A DNA stretch of 64,000 nucleotides from Actinacidiphila yeochonensis CN732 (lineage in GTDB: Bacteria > Actinomycetota > Actinomycetes > Streptomycetales > Streptomycetaceae): positions 248,001-312,000 of the forward strand of contig NZ_JQNR01000004.1 in NCBI RefSeq assembly GCF_000745345.1, written 5' to 3'. Below, one piece after another: positions 7,710 to 15,014 of the stretch (its first letter is position 1; the number at the start of each line of letters is the position of its first letter). The translations under genes and the position numbers were made by a program. Below the pieces are notes generated by a model, which was given only the letters and a program-made list of their open reading frames with translations, had not been told where the DNA came from and made no database searches.

Positions 7710-8990
7710 TCAACGGGCCGGCGCCGCCCGGGCGGCCAGGACGGCCGGGGCGTCGGAGAAGGGGAGCAGGTCCGCCGGGCGGGCCGGGCGGAGCAGCTCC
7801 ACCTCGACCTCCTCCACGAACCGGTACGGCCGGTGCGCCAGCACCGCGGCGAGGGTGCGCCGCAGCCGCGACACCTCCGCGCGTACCGTCACCGCCCGCC
7901 CCTCGTCGCCGAACAGGTCCGCGGCCAGCTGCGCCGCGCTGCGCCCCCGGCGGTCCGCGGCCAGCACGTACAGCAGCTCCGCGTGGCGCGGGCTGAGCCG
8001 GTGCACCCAGCCGCCGGCCTCGCCCGACACCGCGACCGTCCACGCGCGCGGGCCGGTGAGGTCCAGCACCACCCGGCTCGTCCTCGGCTGCTCGCCGCCC
8101 ACCCGGACCAGCCAGCCGCCGGGCAGCGGTTCGAGGTCGCACAGGCCCAGCGAGGGCAGCCACACCCGTCCGGCCCGCACCCCGACGGGCAGCGCCACCC
8201 GGCCCGGCGGCGCCATCCCGGTGACCGCGGCGGTCCACCCGTCGCGGTCCACCGCCAGCGCCTGGCCGGGCACCCGCGCCAGCAGCGGCGCGGCCAGCGA
8301 CCGCAGCCGGTCCACCGCCTCCCAGTGCCGCATCCGCAGCTCGCCCTCCGCCACCCGCGCCACGGCGGAGACCAGCGAGAGCGTCGCCGGATGCGCCACG
8401 GCGGCCGGCCCGCTGACGTCCACCACGCCCAGCAGCCGCCCGTCGCGCGGGTCGTGCAGCGGCGCGGCGGCGCAGCTCCAGCCGTGGTGGGTGCGCACGA
8501 AGTGCTCCGCCGAGTGGACCTGGAGCGGTGAGCGGGTGACCAGCACGGTGCCGATCGCGTTGGTGCCCACCACCTCCTCCGCCCAGCTCGCCCCCTCCGT
8601 GAAGCCCAGCCGGTCGGCGCTGCGGCGCACCGCGGCGCTGCCGTCCCGCCACAGCACCCGGCCGTCGGCGTCGGTGACGACCATGATGTGCGAGGTCGCC
8701 TCCACCGCCGCCAGCAGGCCGTCGCGCAGCACCGGCAGCACCTGGGCCAGCGGGCTGCGGGTGCGGCGCTGCTCGATCTCCTCGGTGGCCAGCGGTATGG
8801 CCCGCCGCCCGCTGTCCGGATCGACCCCGTGGCCGAGCGCGCGCCGCCACGAGGCGCCGATCACCTCGCGCGGGGCCCGCCGCGGCTCGGCGCCGCCCAG
8901 CGCCGCGTCCCGCGTCGACGCCGGCTGCCGGCCGGAGGCGCGCTCGGGCGTCCCGCCCTGCCACGTCGAGCCGATCCGAAGGTGTGCCAC
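7710..8990 (-). CDS. GAF-domain transcriptional regulator
   Basis: A 426-residue cytoplasmic regulator. Residues about 70-200 read as a GAF sensory domain (VTDADGRVLWRDGSAAVRRS, GTNAIGTVL, HHGWSCAAAPLHDP), the arrangement seen in AcoR-type activators, but there is no sigma-54 ATPase module. The C-terminal 90 residues (LSPRHAELLYVLAADRRGRS, then RAEVSRLRRTL) look like a winged-helix DNA-binding domain, as in streptomycete regulators beside alcohol or aldehyde dehydrogenases. The GTG at 8990 is chosen because coding quality falls upstream. The gene lies downstream of the acyl-CoA dehydrogenase on the same strand, and repeats at 9097-9128 in the gap could be its operator. The inducer is unknown. 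Confidence 0.75.
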   Translation of the reverse strand: MAHLRIGSTWQGGTPERASGRQPASTRDAALGGAEPRRAPREVIGASWRRALGHGVDPDSGRRAIPLATEEIEQRRTRSPLAQVLPVLRDGLLAAVEATSHIMVVTDADGRVLWRDGSAAVRRSADRLGFTEGASWAEEVVGTNAIGTVLVTRSPLQVHSAEHFVRTHHGWSCAAAPLHDPRDGRLLGVVDVSGPAAVAHPATLSLVSAVARVAEGELRMRHWEAVDRLRSLAAPLLARVPGQALAVDRDGWTAAVTGMAPPGRVALPVGVRAGRVWLPSLGLCDLEPLPGGWLVRVGGEQPRTSRVVLDLTGPRAWTVAVSGEAGGWVHRLSPRHAELLYVLAADRRGRSAAQLAADLFGDEGRAVTVRAEVSRLRRTLAAVLAHRPYRFVEEVEVELLRPARPADLLPFSDAPAVLAARAAPAR

Positions 8991-9096
8991 GCCGTGCCCC
9001 CGCTCCGCCGTACCCGCCGCCTCGCCGTGCCGCTGTCCGCGCGCCCGTGACCGTACCGCCCGCGGGCGCCGCGCGCACCAGGGCGGGCCGGGCACT

Positions 9097-9128
9097 TGCA
9101 ACGGACTGCAACGTAGTGCAACGGTTGC
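9097..9128. promoter_or_regulatory. Three direct TGCAAC repeats at 10-bp spacing plus inverted half-site
   Basis: TGCAAC occurs at 9097-9102, 9107-9112 and 9117-9122, exactly one helical turn apart, followed by GTTGC at 9124-9128, the complement of GCAAC. The array lies about 105 bases before the GTG of the GAF regulator. Thirty bases on, GTGACG and CGTCAC (9153-9158 and 9162-9167) form a perfect inverted repeat with a 3-base spacer. Both look like protein-binding sites in the regulator promoter. The rest of the 371-base gap (8991-9361) shows nothing else. Confidence 0.5.
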
Positions 9129-9361
9129 GAGCCTACGCGACTTCGACGGACAGTGACGGCACGTCACCGTACGGCAGGGCGCCGCAAGCCGGCTTCCGTC
9201 GCAGGTGTCCAGTGGTGGCGGGGGTGGTGCCGAGTCGGCGCGGCGCCACCCCCGCTGCCGTGCGCGCACGGGCTCTGCCGGGGTTCCGGGCCCCTTTCGC
9301 TCCCTTCCGGGTTGCCGGGATCTCCCGCCCGATCGGGGCGGACACCCGGTCAGGCCACCGG

Positions 9362-11117
9362 TCAGGCCGCCGGGCGGGCCCGGTCCACGATCGGCGCCAG
9401 GTCCAGCGTCGGCGGCAGCGTGCCGAACGACGAGCCCCAGTCGCCGCCCAGCCGCGACGCGCAGAACGCGTCGGCCACCTCCGGCGGCGCGAACCGGACC
9501 AGCAGCGAGCCCTGGAAGACCAGCGCCATCCGCTCCGCCACCCGCCGGGCCCGCCCCTCCACACCCTCCAGGTCGGCGAGTTCGCCGAACACGTCCTTGA
9601 CGGCGCCGTCCAGCCGCCGGTCGGCGCCGCGCGCCCGGCCGATCTCGGTGAGGAAGGCGTCCAGCGCCCGCGGCTCCCGCTGGAGCACCCGCAGCACGTC
9701 CAGCGCCTGGACGTTGCCGGAGCCCTCCCACACCGAGTTCAGCGGCGACTCGCGGAAGATCCGCGGCATCCCCGACTCCTCCACGTAGCCGTTGCCGCCC
9801 AGGCACTCCAGCGCCTCGACGGCCACCGCCGGGCAGCGCTTGGTCACCCAGAACTTCACCAGCGGCACCGCGAGCCGCAGCAGCGCCCTCTCGTGCTCGT
9901 CCGCCGCCCCGGCACCGGTCCCGTCCGCCGCCCCGGCACCGGTCCCGTCCGCCGCCCGGCCCCGTCCGCGTCCGCCGCGCCCCGGACCCGCCGCGCACCG
10001 GGTGGGCCGCGTCGTACGCGGCCGCGAGCCGCAGCGCGGCCGTCGTCGCCGCCTCCGACTCCAGCGCGAGGTCGGCCAGTACGTTGCGCATCAGCGGCTT
10101 GTCCACCAGCGGGCCGCCGAACGCGCTGCGGTGGACGGCGTGGTGCACCGCCTGCGCCACCGCCTGCCGCATCAGCGCCGCCGAGCCGAGCGCGCAGTCC
10201 AGCCGGGTCGCGGCCACCATCCCGATGATCGTGGCGACCCCGCGTCCCTCCTCGCCGACCCGGCGCGCCCACGTCCCGTCGAACTCCACCTCGGCGGAGG
10301 CGTTGGAGCGGTTGCCCAGCTTGTCCTTGAGCCGCTGGACGGCGAACGTGTTGCGGGTGCCGTCCGGCAGCATCCGCGGCAGCAGGAAGCAGGTCAGCCC
10401 GCCGCCGCCCGCCGAGCCCTCCGGCACCCGCGCCAGCACCAGGAAGCCGTCCGACATCGGCGCCGAGCAGAACCACTTGTGCCCGGTGAGCGCGTAGGCG
10501 CCCTCCTCGGCGAGCGGTTCGGCCCGGGTGGTGTTGGCCCGCACGTCCGAGCCGCCCTGCTTCTCCGTCATCCCCATCCCGAACAGCGCCCCCGGCTTGG
10601 CCCCCGGCGGCGCCAACTCGGGCTCGTACGCGTGCGAGCCCAGCCGCGGCTCCCACTCGGCGGCCAGCGCCGGATCGGCCCGCAGCGCGGGGACGGCGGC
10701 GTGCGTCATCGACACCGGGCAGCCGTGCCCGGCCTCGGCCTGGGTCCACACCAGGAACCCGGCGGCCCGCCGCAGGTGCCCGTCGGGCCGGGACCAGGCG
10801 TCGGTCAGGCCGGCCGAGACCGCGTGGCCCAGCAGCCGGTGCCAGGACGGGTGGAACTCGACCTCGTCGATCCGGTTGCCGTAGCGGTCGTGGGTGCGCA
10901 GCACCGGAGGGTACGCGTTGGCCTGCTCCCCCCACCGCTGCGCCTGGGCGGAGCCCGCCGCCCGGCCGAGTTCGGAGAGCTCGCCGTCGATCTCCTCCAG
11001 CCGCCCGGGGGCCGCGTGCCGGGCCACCGCCTCGGCCAGCACCCGGTCGGTCCGGTAGACGTCGTGGCCCGTCAACGGCGGGGCCTGGTTGGTGACGTTG
11101 TGAGTGGGGGGTGTCAT
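9362..11117 (-). pseudogene. AidB-like acyl-CoA dehydrogenase, split by a frameshift in a 24-bp repeat
   Basis: FAD-dependent acyl-CoA dehydrogenase of the AidB/isovaleryl-CoA branch. The N-terminal part (MTPPTHNVTNQAPPLTGHDV onward) carries GMGMTEKQGGSDVRANTTRA, the flavin/substrate signature of AidB-type proteins, and runs well to about base 10000. The C-terminal part, from HERALLRLAVPLVKFWVTK through ECLGGNGYVEESGMPRIFRE to the stop at 9362, is in another frame. The span is 1756 bases, one more than a multiple of three. The break lies at 9901-10000, where a 24-base unit is repeated twice plus a degenerate part-copy. Both flanks are fully conserved, so a sequencing indel is as likely as a real mutation. 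The ATG at 11117 lies 18 bases from the divergent YihY gene. Confidence 0.8.
9901..9965. repeat. 24-bp tandem repeat at the dehydrogenase frameshift
   Basis: Two exact copies of a 24-base unit (9901-9924 and 9925-9948, beginning CCGCCGCCCCGGCACCGGTC) are followed by a shortened third copy in which the run of four C after CCGCCG is one base shorter. In the C-terminal reading frame of the dehydrogenase the unit encodes AADGTGAG, a flexible insertion in a surface-loop position. The loss of one C in the third copy is a natural candidate for the frame break. Confidence 0.8.
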
Positions 11118-11135
11118 GGCAGATAACGTAAGGGG
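11118..11135. promoter_or_regulatory. Candidate bidirectional leaderless promoter
   Basis: Only 18 bases separate the divergent ATG of the dehydrogenase (11117) and GTG of the YihY gene (11136). The plus strand contains TAACGT at 11124-11129, six bases before the GTG; the minus strand of the overlapping bases reads TACGTT (11130-11125), seven bases before the ATG. Both match the -10 form TAnnnT at the distance expected for leaderless transcripts, so one symmetrical element may serve both genes. No convincing -35 element was seen on either side. Confidence 0.45.
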
Positions 11136-12559
11136 GTGCGAGCAGCGGAAGGAACAGCGGGCGAGAGAAGCCATCGGCGGCCCGGCCGATGGCGCAGGGC
11201 CAGAGCCCTGTACCGGAACGTCTCCAAGCGCGAGCTGGCGTGGCTGCTGCTGAAGGACACCGTCGGCTCGTGCATGGAGTACCGGGTCACCGGGCTGGCC
11301 GCCGAGGCCGCCTTCTTCGTGCTGCTCTCGCTGCCGCCGCTGCTGCTCGGCCTGGTCGGCGCGCTGGGCTACGTCGACACCGTGATCGGGCTCGACACCA
11401 TCGACCACATACGCCAGAGCATCCTGACCGCGTCGGCGACCGTCCTGTCCGACAAGGGCGTCAACCAGCTCGTGCGTCCGCTCCTGGACTCGGTCCTCAA
11501 CGGCCGCCGCCCGGACCTGGTCTCCCTCGGCTTCCTGGTGGCCCTGTGGTCGGGCTCCCGCGCGGTGAACGTCTTCGTCGACACCATCACGATCATGTAC
11601 GGGCTGGAGGGCCGCCGGGGCATCGTCCGCACCCGCATCATGTCGCTGGAGCTGTACGTGGTCGCGCTGGTGGTGGGCGCGGCGGTGCTGCCGCTGGTGG
11701 TGATCGGCCCGGACACCGTCACCCGGGTGCTGCCCGGCGGCGCCATAGCGGTGCACGTCCTGTACTGGCCGTCGGCGCTGCTGGCCTCCGTCGCGTTCCT
11801 CACCACGCTCTACCACCTCTCGGTGCCGGTGCGCTCGCCCTGGTACGAGGACGTGCCGGGCGCGCTGGTGGCGCTGTTCATGTGGGTGGTGGGCAGCTTC
11901 GTCCTGCGGATCTACCTCACCCACGCGGTGGAGGGCCACACGATCTACGGGTCGCTGGCCGCGCCGGTGGCGGTCCTGCTGTGGATAGGGGTGTCGGCCT
12001 TCGCGGTGCTGGTCGGCGCGGCCGTCAACGCGGCCGTGGACCGCGTGTGGCCGTCGGTGGCCACGGCCGCGGCCCGCGAGGAGAACGCGCGGCGACGGGA
12101 GGCCGCGGCCGAGGCGGTGGTGGCGCAGGCCCAGGCCCGCCGCCGGGCCCGGCACGCGGGGCTCCCCGACGACGAGGGCGAGCCGCCGGCGGAGTACCCC
12201 GAGCGCTGGGCGGACTTCCTGCCGCACCGGGACGTGCGGTCGCGGCTGCGGTCGCGCCTCGGCGTCGTGGAGGAGGCGCCGAAGGCGCCCCGGGTGCCGG
12301 GGCCGGCCGCGGAGAGGGTGCCAGGGGACGCGGCGGACACGGGTACGGCGGCGGGGATCGGCGCGGCCCCGGAGGGGCCCGCGCCCGGGGCCGGGCCGGC
12401 GGGACGCTGCCCGCCCCGCTCCCCGCCCGTCAGCCCGCCGCCTCGGCGGCGCCGTACCCGGACGGGGCGGGCGTGCCCTCGGTACCGCTGCCGCCCCTGC
12501 CGACCCTGCCGCCGGCGCCGCCCGGACCACCGCCGGGTGAGCACCGCCCGCACCGGTAG
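11136..12559 (+). CDS. YihY/BrkB-family inner membrane protein (C-terminal tail frameshifted)
   Basis: Integral membrane protein of the YihY/virulence factor BrkB family, with about six membrane segments between residues 45 and 300. Landmarks are GLAAEAAFFVLLSLPPLLLG, LWSGSRAVNVFVDTITIMYG and GSLAAPVAVLLWIGVSAFAV. The transported substrate, if any, is unknown for the family. Residues after about 310 form a charged Ala/Arg-rich cytoplasmic tail. The initial frame would run on as Arg/Pro-rich sequence to 13676; near 12400 the plausible coding frame switches to one reading TLPAPLPARQPAASAAPYP and ends at the TAG at 12557-12559. The span is two bases over a multiple of three, so an indel in the tail is likely. 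The GTG start is probably leaderless. Confidence 0.75.
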
Positions 12560-12591
12560 CCGGGTGAGCACCGCCCGCACCGGTAGCCGGG
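12532..12591. repeat. 27-bp tandem duplication over the YihY stop codon; notes on 12560-12923
   Basis: A 27-base unit starting GCCGGGTGAGCACCGCCCGC occurs exactly at 12532-12558 and 12559-12585, with a third partial start at 12586-12591. The YihY TAG straddles the junction. The rest of the gap to 12923 holds an 84-codon coding-like stretch (listed separately) and three direct copies of CGGGTGCC at 12813-12836. No terminator hairpin was recognised. Confidence 0.75.
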
Positions 12592-12672
12592 CGCGCGCCC
12601 GAGGGCGGACGCGGCGCGCGGGGCGGGTCGGCGCGGAGAACCGGGGCGTGCACCCGCGAGTGGGCCGATCCG

Positions 12673-12926
12673 TTGAGCGGCGCCGTGGTGTGGACCCGCG
12701 CAGCGGGCGCGGGGAGTGCCGCGGCCCTGGCCGACGGCCGCGTGGCCCTGCTCTGGCACGACGGCGGGCGGCTGCTGGTCCGCGGCCCCGACACCGCCGC
12801 CTGCCTCGCCACCGGGTGCCCGGGTGCCCGGGTGCCCGGGCGGCCGCCGCACGGGGCCGCGCTGCCCGCCGGGCGCCGGGCCGCGCCTGCTGGGGCCGCC
12901 CGGCGGCGGCCCGGCGCCGCCGCTCA
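12673..12926 (+). pseudogene. Coding-like remnant without its own stop
   Basis: From the TTG at 12673 an open frame reads SGAVVWTRAAGAGSAAALAD, then GRVALLWHDGGRLLVRGPDT and AACLATGCPG, with strong G/C third-position bias for about 80 codons. It then runs antisense into the VOC gene (12924-13316) and loses coding character before its formal stop at 13044. It may be the 5' part of a gene cut by deletion, or a chance open frame. No family was recognised. Confidence 0.3.
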
Positions 12927-13316
12927 GGCGAAGAGGTCGACCGCGTTGCCGTCCGGGTCGTGGACGACCGCGTACCGCTGGCCCCAGAAGGCGTCGAACG
13001 GCACCAGGTGGCCCGTGTGGCCGGCCCCCGTCAGCTCCTCGTAGACGGCGTCGACGCCCTCGGCGGTGCCGCAGTGGAACGCCAGGGCGACGCGGGAGCC
13101 GGCAGCCGGCTGCCAGGAGGGGTCGAACGAGCGGACAGTGTCGACGGTGTCCCAGGCGAGTCGCAGCCCGCCCGGCAGGGTGGTCTCCACGTGCGGCTCA
13201 CCGTCCGCGGAGGCGGGCAGGTCGAGGCCGAGCCGGCGGTAGAAGGCAAGCGACGCGGCCATGTCGGCCACGGTCAGCCCGATCATGTCGAAGCGGGGGG
13301 TGATCGATGCGTTCAT
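12924..13316 (-). CDS. VOC-family protein (glyoxalase/bleomycin-resistance fold)
   Basis: A 130-residue single-domain protein of the vicinal-oxygen-chelate superfamily. The paired beta-alpha-beta-beta-beta pattern is visible: FDMIGLTVADMAASLAFYRR at residues 9-28 opens the first half, and HDPDGNAVDLFA closes the second at the C terminus. The metal-binding H/E positions are only partly kept, so it could be a ligand-binding or dioxygenase-like member rather than a lyase. It stands alone between the YihY region and the carbohydrate island. The substrate is not predictable. Confidence 0.8.
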   Translation of the reverse strand: MNASITPRFDMIGLTVADMAASLAFYRRLGLDLPASADGEPHVETTLPGGLRLAWDTVDTVRSFDPSWQPAAGSRVALAFHCGTAEGVDAVYEELTGAGHTGHLVPFDAFWGQRYAVVHDPDGNAVDLFA

Positions 13317-13638
13317 GCCCCCACGCTAGTGCCGCTCCCGGCAGGGCGTGCCCCGCTCGCCGCCCTGGCACGGCCGTCCGCCGCGTTGCCGTACCGGCCG
13401 AGCAAGACCGCTACGAGGCCGGTTCGGCGCCTTGCGGCCGACCGCACCAGGACACCTCGCCACCGGGCGAACCGTGCCGGTCGCGGCACCAGGCGCCGGG
13501 ACCCCCGCCGTCCTGAACGAAACGGACACCCTCCGCTGTCGCTCCGCCGTCCCTCCGCCCCACCGACGTCCCGGAGCAGCGCGGCGATCCGGCCCCGGTC
13601 CTGCCGGCGAGACCTGCCCGGTCACGGCCCGGTCAAGG

Positions 13639-13659
13639 CCCGGTCCCGGCCCGACCGGG
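13639..13659 (-). terminator. Hairpin downstream of the lacI-family gene; 13317-13695 otherwise empty
   Basis: CCCGGTC (13639-13645) and GACCGGG (13653-13659) form a 7-bp stem with a 7-base loop about 37 bases after the regulator stop on the minus strand. There is no U tract, which is usual for streptomycete terminators. The surrounding bases contain repeated GGCCCGGTC. Nothing else was seen in the 379-base gap. Confidence 0.4.
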
Positions 13660-13695
13660 GGCTTTACGTCGGCTGAGCCCCCTCCGGCCCGCGAC

Positions 13696-14748
13696 TCAGG
13701 CGGACCCGCGGACGATGAGGCGGCAGGGCACGGTGTGGACCCCCGGTGACGGCTTGGCGTTGATCGCGTCGAGCAGGCGCAGGGCGGCGACCCGGCCGAT
13801 CTCCGTCAGGTCCATGTCGATCGTGGTCAGCGGCGGGCGGGCGGCCAGCGCCATCGTGTCCCAGTTGTCGAAGCCGACGACGGCGATGTCCTCGGGCACC
13901 CGGCGCCCCTCCTCGCGGAGGGTGTCGGTGACGCCCCGGGCGATCTGGTCGTTGCCGCAGAAGACGGCGTCGGTGTCCGGGGCGGTGCGCAGGACCGCCC
14001 GCGCGGCGCTGCGCCCCCAGGTCTCGCTCCAGTCCCCGTAGTGCACCCGCCCGGTCGCCAGGGTCAGGCCGGCCTGCTCCAGGTGGCTGACGGCGTGCTC
14101 GGCGCGGACCCGTGCCGCCGCGTGGTGCGCGGGTCCGGTGATGTGGGCGACGCGGGAGCGGCCGACGCCGAGGAGGTGGTCGATGGCCAGCCCGGCGCCT
14201 CCCCGGTCGTCGGGCACGACGGAGATGTCCTCCGGACGGGTGGACGGCGAGAGGGCGTAGACCGTCGGGATGCGCGCGATGTCGTCCAGGGGCGGGCGGG
14301 GGTCGGTGCGGCGGCCGGTGGCGATGATGCCGTCGACCCGGCGGGCGACGAGGTTCTGCAGGTGGTGGCGCTCGCGGATGGTGTCTCCCCGGGTGTCGCA
14401 CAGCAGCACCGAGATCTTCCCCGCGCCGAGGGCGTCCTCCGCGCCCAGCAGGACCGGGGTGCTGAAACGGCCGATGCCGTCGGTCGTGACCAGGCCCACC
14501 GTCCAGCTGCGGCCGCTGTGCAGGCTCTGCGCGTGCTGGTTGGGCCGGAAGTCGAGGCGCTCGACCGCGTCGAGGACACGCTGCCGTGTTTCCGGCCGCA
14601 TCCTGCCGTTGCCGCTCAGCGCCCTGGAGGCGGTGGCGACGCTCACCCCGGCCAGGGCGGCGACATCGGCCAGCCTGGCATGGGGAGCGGGAACCGGGGC
14701 GGGGACGGGGGAGACGGGACGATCGACGGGACGATCGGTATCGGACAC
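13696..14748 (-). CDS. LacI-family transcriptional repressor of the glycan island
   Basis: A 350-residue sugar-responsive repressor. Residues about 25-70 hold the LacI helix-turn-helix (LADVAALAGVSVATASRALS, then GNGRMRPETRQRVLDAVERL), followed by the periplasmic-binding-like effector domain (GLVTTDGIGRFSTPVLLGAE, AVVGFDNWDTMALAARPPLT, VPCRLIVRGS). The GTG at 14748 was preferred to an ATG at 14817 because the extra residues are low-complexity and AGGAAAAGG precedes the GTG. It is divergent from the GH127 gene across a 266-base gap, the usual place for a local regulator. Candidate operators are at 14874-14887, 16372-16386 and 25778-25794. Confidence 0.9.
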   Translation of the reverse strand: MSDTDRPVDRPVSPVPAPVPAPHARLADVAALAGVSVATASRALSGNGRMRPETRQRVLDAVERLDFRPNQHAQSLHSGRSWTVGLVTTDGIGRFSTPVLLGAEDALGAGKISVLLCDTRGDTIRERHHLQNLVARRVDGIIATGRRTDPRPPLDDIARIPTVYALSPSTRPEDISVVPDDRGGAGLAIDHLLGVGRSRVAHITGPAHHAAARVRAEHAVSHLEQAGLTLATGRVHYGDWSETWGRSAARAVLRTAPDTDAVFCGNDQIARGVTDTLREEGRRVPEDIAVVGFDNWDTMALAARPPLTTIDMDLTEIGRVAALRLLDAINAKPSPGVHTVPCRLIVRGSA

Positions 14749-14873
14749 GGGTAACCCTTTTCCTGCCGACTGATGTTGGGGACGAGGCCGTGGAGTCCAA
14801 GGCGCACGCTGGGACACAACTGCCGAGATTGTGGCTGTCGTTTGCCTTGACGCCCTCCGGGCCCGGCCCTACG

Positions 14874-14887
14874 TTTCCACGAGGAAA
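14874..14887. promoter_or_regulatory. Inverted repeat TTTCC-ACGA-GGAAA between lacI and GH127 genes
   Basis: A 14-base element with perfect 5-base arms lies between the divergent regulator and GH127 genes. It could be an operator or part of a promoter. Its sequence differs from the GTTAGCGC-type site further downstream, so it may bind another protein. Confidence 0.35.
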
Positions 14888-15014
14888 AGGGTTTCGCAAG
14901 GATGCTCAATCCCGTCAGAACCCGTACTCCCAGGCCCACTTGGTACACCGTGTCCGCCCTCTGCGGGTGCGCAACCGCACAATCCTTTGCTCAACATGCG
15001 AACTTGGGAGACCG

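Noticed and set aside
7710..12812. A 1700-codon minus-strand open frame
   Set aside because: It joins antisense sequence of the YihY gene, part of the dehydrogenase and the GAF regulator. High GC leaves few stops; only the segments with recognisable domains were kept.
13326..13625. Minus-strand ORF of 99 codons in the gap after the VOC gene
   Set aside because: It has no ribosome site, no recognisable motif and a composition like non-coding high-GC sequence.
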